A stretch of DNA of 14,447 bases, taken from positions 1 to 14,447 of the forward strand of contig JAHFRO010000056.1 in assembly GCA_023266245.1 (NCBI GenBank), written 5' to 3'. The translations under genes and the position numbers were made by a program. Shown piece after piece: positions 13,611-14,447 of the stretch. The notes under the pieces are model-generated. The model did not search any database, was not told the DNA's origin, and saw only the letters and a list, made by a program, of their open reading frames with translations. How positions within the stretch are numbered: the stretch's first letter is position 1; each line of letters starts with the position of its first letter. Source of the DNA: Betaproteobacteria bacterium. Lineage in GTDB: Bacteria; Pseudomonadota; Gammaproteobacteria; Burkholderiales; SG8-41.

Positions 13611-13936
13611 TGAAGGCTTTTGATGGTGCCCTTCGGCAGCACCAACTGCACCGCCGGGCGTTGCACCTGAATCTCCACGCTGTTCGCGATTTCCAGCGTC
13701 ACGTAGCTTTCATTGATTTTGCTGATGCGGCCGAGCACGCCGCCCGCGGCGATCACCTCATCGCCCTTCTGCAGCACCTCGATCATCGTCTTGTGCTCCT
13801 TGGCGCGCTTCATCTGCGGCCGAATCATCAGGAAGTAGAGCACCCCGAACATCAGCACGATGAGCAGCAGGCTCTCGATCCCGCCGCCTGTCGCCAGCAC
13901 GCCGGAAGCCTGGGCAAAGGCCGGATTGATCAACAT
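13607..13936 (-). CDS. yajC: preprotein translocase subunit YajC
   Basis: 109 residues, the usual YajC size (110 in E. coli). It is a small inner-membrane protein bound to SecDF. A single TM about 20-38 (ESLLLIVLMFGVLYFLMIRP) is followed by the cytoplasmic domain with the family motif MIRPQMKRAKEHKTMIEVLQ (37-56), KGDEVIAAGGVLGRI (57-71) and the strand NESYVTLEI. Start ATG at 13936, with AAGGAG six bases upstream (13943-13948), a strong ribosome site. Its stop codon lies inside the following repeat. It is separated from tgt by its own promoter and nested repeats. Confidence 0.96.
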   Translation of the reverse strand: MLINPAFAQASGVLATGGGIESLLLIVLMFGVLYFLMIRPQMKRAKEHKTMIEVLQKGDEVIAAGGVLGRISKINESYVTLEIANSVEIQVQRPAVQLVLPKGTIKSLQ

Positions 13937-13958
13937 GAAGTTCTCCTTGGGGTCGCGA

Positions 13959-13981
13959 TCAGAGGCGCGTCATGCCTCTGA
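13959..13981 (-). promoter_or_regulatory. leader hairpin upstream of yajC
   Basis: A perfect 8-bp inverted repeat, TCAGAGGC and GCCTCTGA with a 7-base loop, lies between the likely transcription start (near 13985) and the yajC ribosome site. There is no T-tract, so it is not a terminator. It may stabilise the mRNA 5' end or bind a regulator. Confidence 0.45.
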
Positions 13982-13991
13982 AAAGACGGGC

Positions 13992-14000
13992 ATTTTATCA
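13992..14000 (-). promoter_or_regulatory. extended -10 promoter of yajC-secD-secF
   Basis: On minus, TGATAAAAT fits the extended -10 form, with no clear -35. Together with the repeats at 14054-14221 it suggests that yajC is transcribed apart from tgt. Confidence 0.5.
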
Positions 14001-14053
14001 CGAATTACCCTGCGCCGGCTCGAAACCGATGCAAGAAATGGACGCTACAATCA

Positions 14054-14221
14054 GCCGCCGATTAACGCCGATAGACGCCGATGAAACCCATAAAAATGGA
14101 CAGGATTCGCAAGATTAACAAGTTTCCATCAAAGAACATCAAACAACAATCCTGTAAATCCTGTTAATCCTGTCTATTCAGGTGTTGATCTTATCTGCGT
14201 TAATCGGCGTCCATCGGCGGC
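14054..14221. repeat. outer inverted pair of CGCCGATNAA repeats between tgt and yajC
   Basis: Left arm 14054-14084 and right arm 14191-14221 are inverted copies of three 10-bp units (CCGCCGATTA, ACGCCGATAG, ACGCCGATGA on the left). They differ mainly at the two variable bases of each unit. The right arm overlaps the 3' end of tgt. A second repeat family is nested between the arms. Confidence 0.85.
14098..14175. repeat. inner inverted pair of 9-bp-period ACAGGATTA repeats
   Basis: Left arm 14098-14122 (GGACAGGATT, then degenerate AAGATTAACAAG) and right arm 14148-14175 (inverse of AGACAGGATTAACAGGATTT) sit inside the outer pair. The whole is a nested double inverted repeat that could fold as one long hairpin. 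Confidence 0.8.
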
Positions 14222-14447
14222 TTCATGTTGCTTCTCAGGTCAGCGGCAAAATCGGCGAGCCGGCCGCGCTCGATCGCCGCGCGCAGCTCGCGCATCAATT
14301 CCTGGTAGTAGTAGAGGTTGTGCAGGGTGTTGAGCCGCGCCCCCAGGATCTCGTTCACGCGCTGCAGGTGGTGCAGATAGGCGCGCGTGAAGTTGCGGCA
14401 GGTGTAGCAGCCGCATTCCTCGTCGAGCGGTTTGATCTCGTCGCGGT
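14200..14447 (-). CDS. tgt: queuine/preQ1 tRNA-ribosyltransferase, C-terminal 81 residues (gene continues past the window)
   Basis: The open frame read from 14445 down to TAA at 14202-14200 gives the Tgt C-terminus. It holds the zinc site C-G-C-Y-T-C, then N-T-L-H-N-L-Y-Y-Y, with the His 26 residues after the third Cys, as between C323 and H349 in Zymomonas Tgt. Tgt swaps guanine for preQ1 at position 34 of GUN-anticodon tRNAs. The tgt-yajC-secD-secF order is the classic one. Odd: the last six residues (PPMDAD) and the stop codon are encoded by the CGCCGATNAA repeat at 14191-14221, so the natural tail after the ADLRSNMK stretch seems to have been replaced or extended by repeat sequence. The 5' part lies outside the window. 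Confidence 0.95.
   Translation of the reverse strand, partial: RDEIKPLDEECGCYTCRNFTRAYLHHLQRVNEILGARLNTLHNLYYYQELMRELRAAIERGRLADFAADLRSNMKPPMDAD

Overview
The window looks like a piece of chromosome from a betaproteobacterium, probably an uncultured or environmental member of the Burkholderiales or Nitrosomonadales. Support for this is the high GC, the tgt-yajC-secD-secF order, the 457-residue PurB, the DedA protein with the YqjA/YghB residue set, and two Bug-type periplasmic receptors, a family greatly expanded in Betaproteobacteria. Species cannot be told from this sequence alone.

Layout. (1) 1-1200 is accessory. A possible gene end at 48-50 is followed by three short-period repeats. Next comes an attI-like sequence ending in GTTAGGC, one gene of unknown function (431-1036), and a 3' end with the boxes of an integron attC site. 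I read 401-1098 as a single integron gene cassette with no integrase gene in view. (2) 1206-1825 holds a lone BrnA-family antitoxin gene with no toxin partner. It is bracketed by two copies of a composite terminator-plus-repeat element. (3) 1826-8255 (minus strand) is a five-gene catabolic-type operon: a UGSC-like two-domain protein, then two successive modules of Bug receptor plus MmgE/PrpD protein. Genes are overlapped or tightly spaced, and a good sigma-70 promoter lies at 8283-8311. (4) 8341-9746 is divergent purB with an extended -10 promoter. (5) 9787-10428 (minus) encodes a DedA-family membrane protein. (6) 10585-14447 (minus) is secF, secD, yajC and the 3' end of tgt, that is, the Sec translocon accessory complex.

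A second theme is repeats. Almost every gap between genes outside the catabolic operon carries a short tandem-periodic sequence with a 7, 8, 9 or 10 bp period, mostly in inverted pairs that could fold into hairpins. Each gap of tgt/yajC/secD/secF/dedA carries a different family, and several stop codons lie in or directly against a repeat. The stop codons of tgt and yajC are supplied by repeat sequence.

The strongest candidates for something undescribed are the cassette-borne unknown protein, the UGSC-like fusion with an altered redox motif beside paired Bug/PrpD genes, and the repeat families and their placement at gene ends. All family names come from reading the translations by eye; no search was run.
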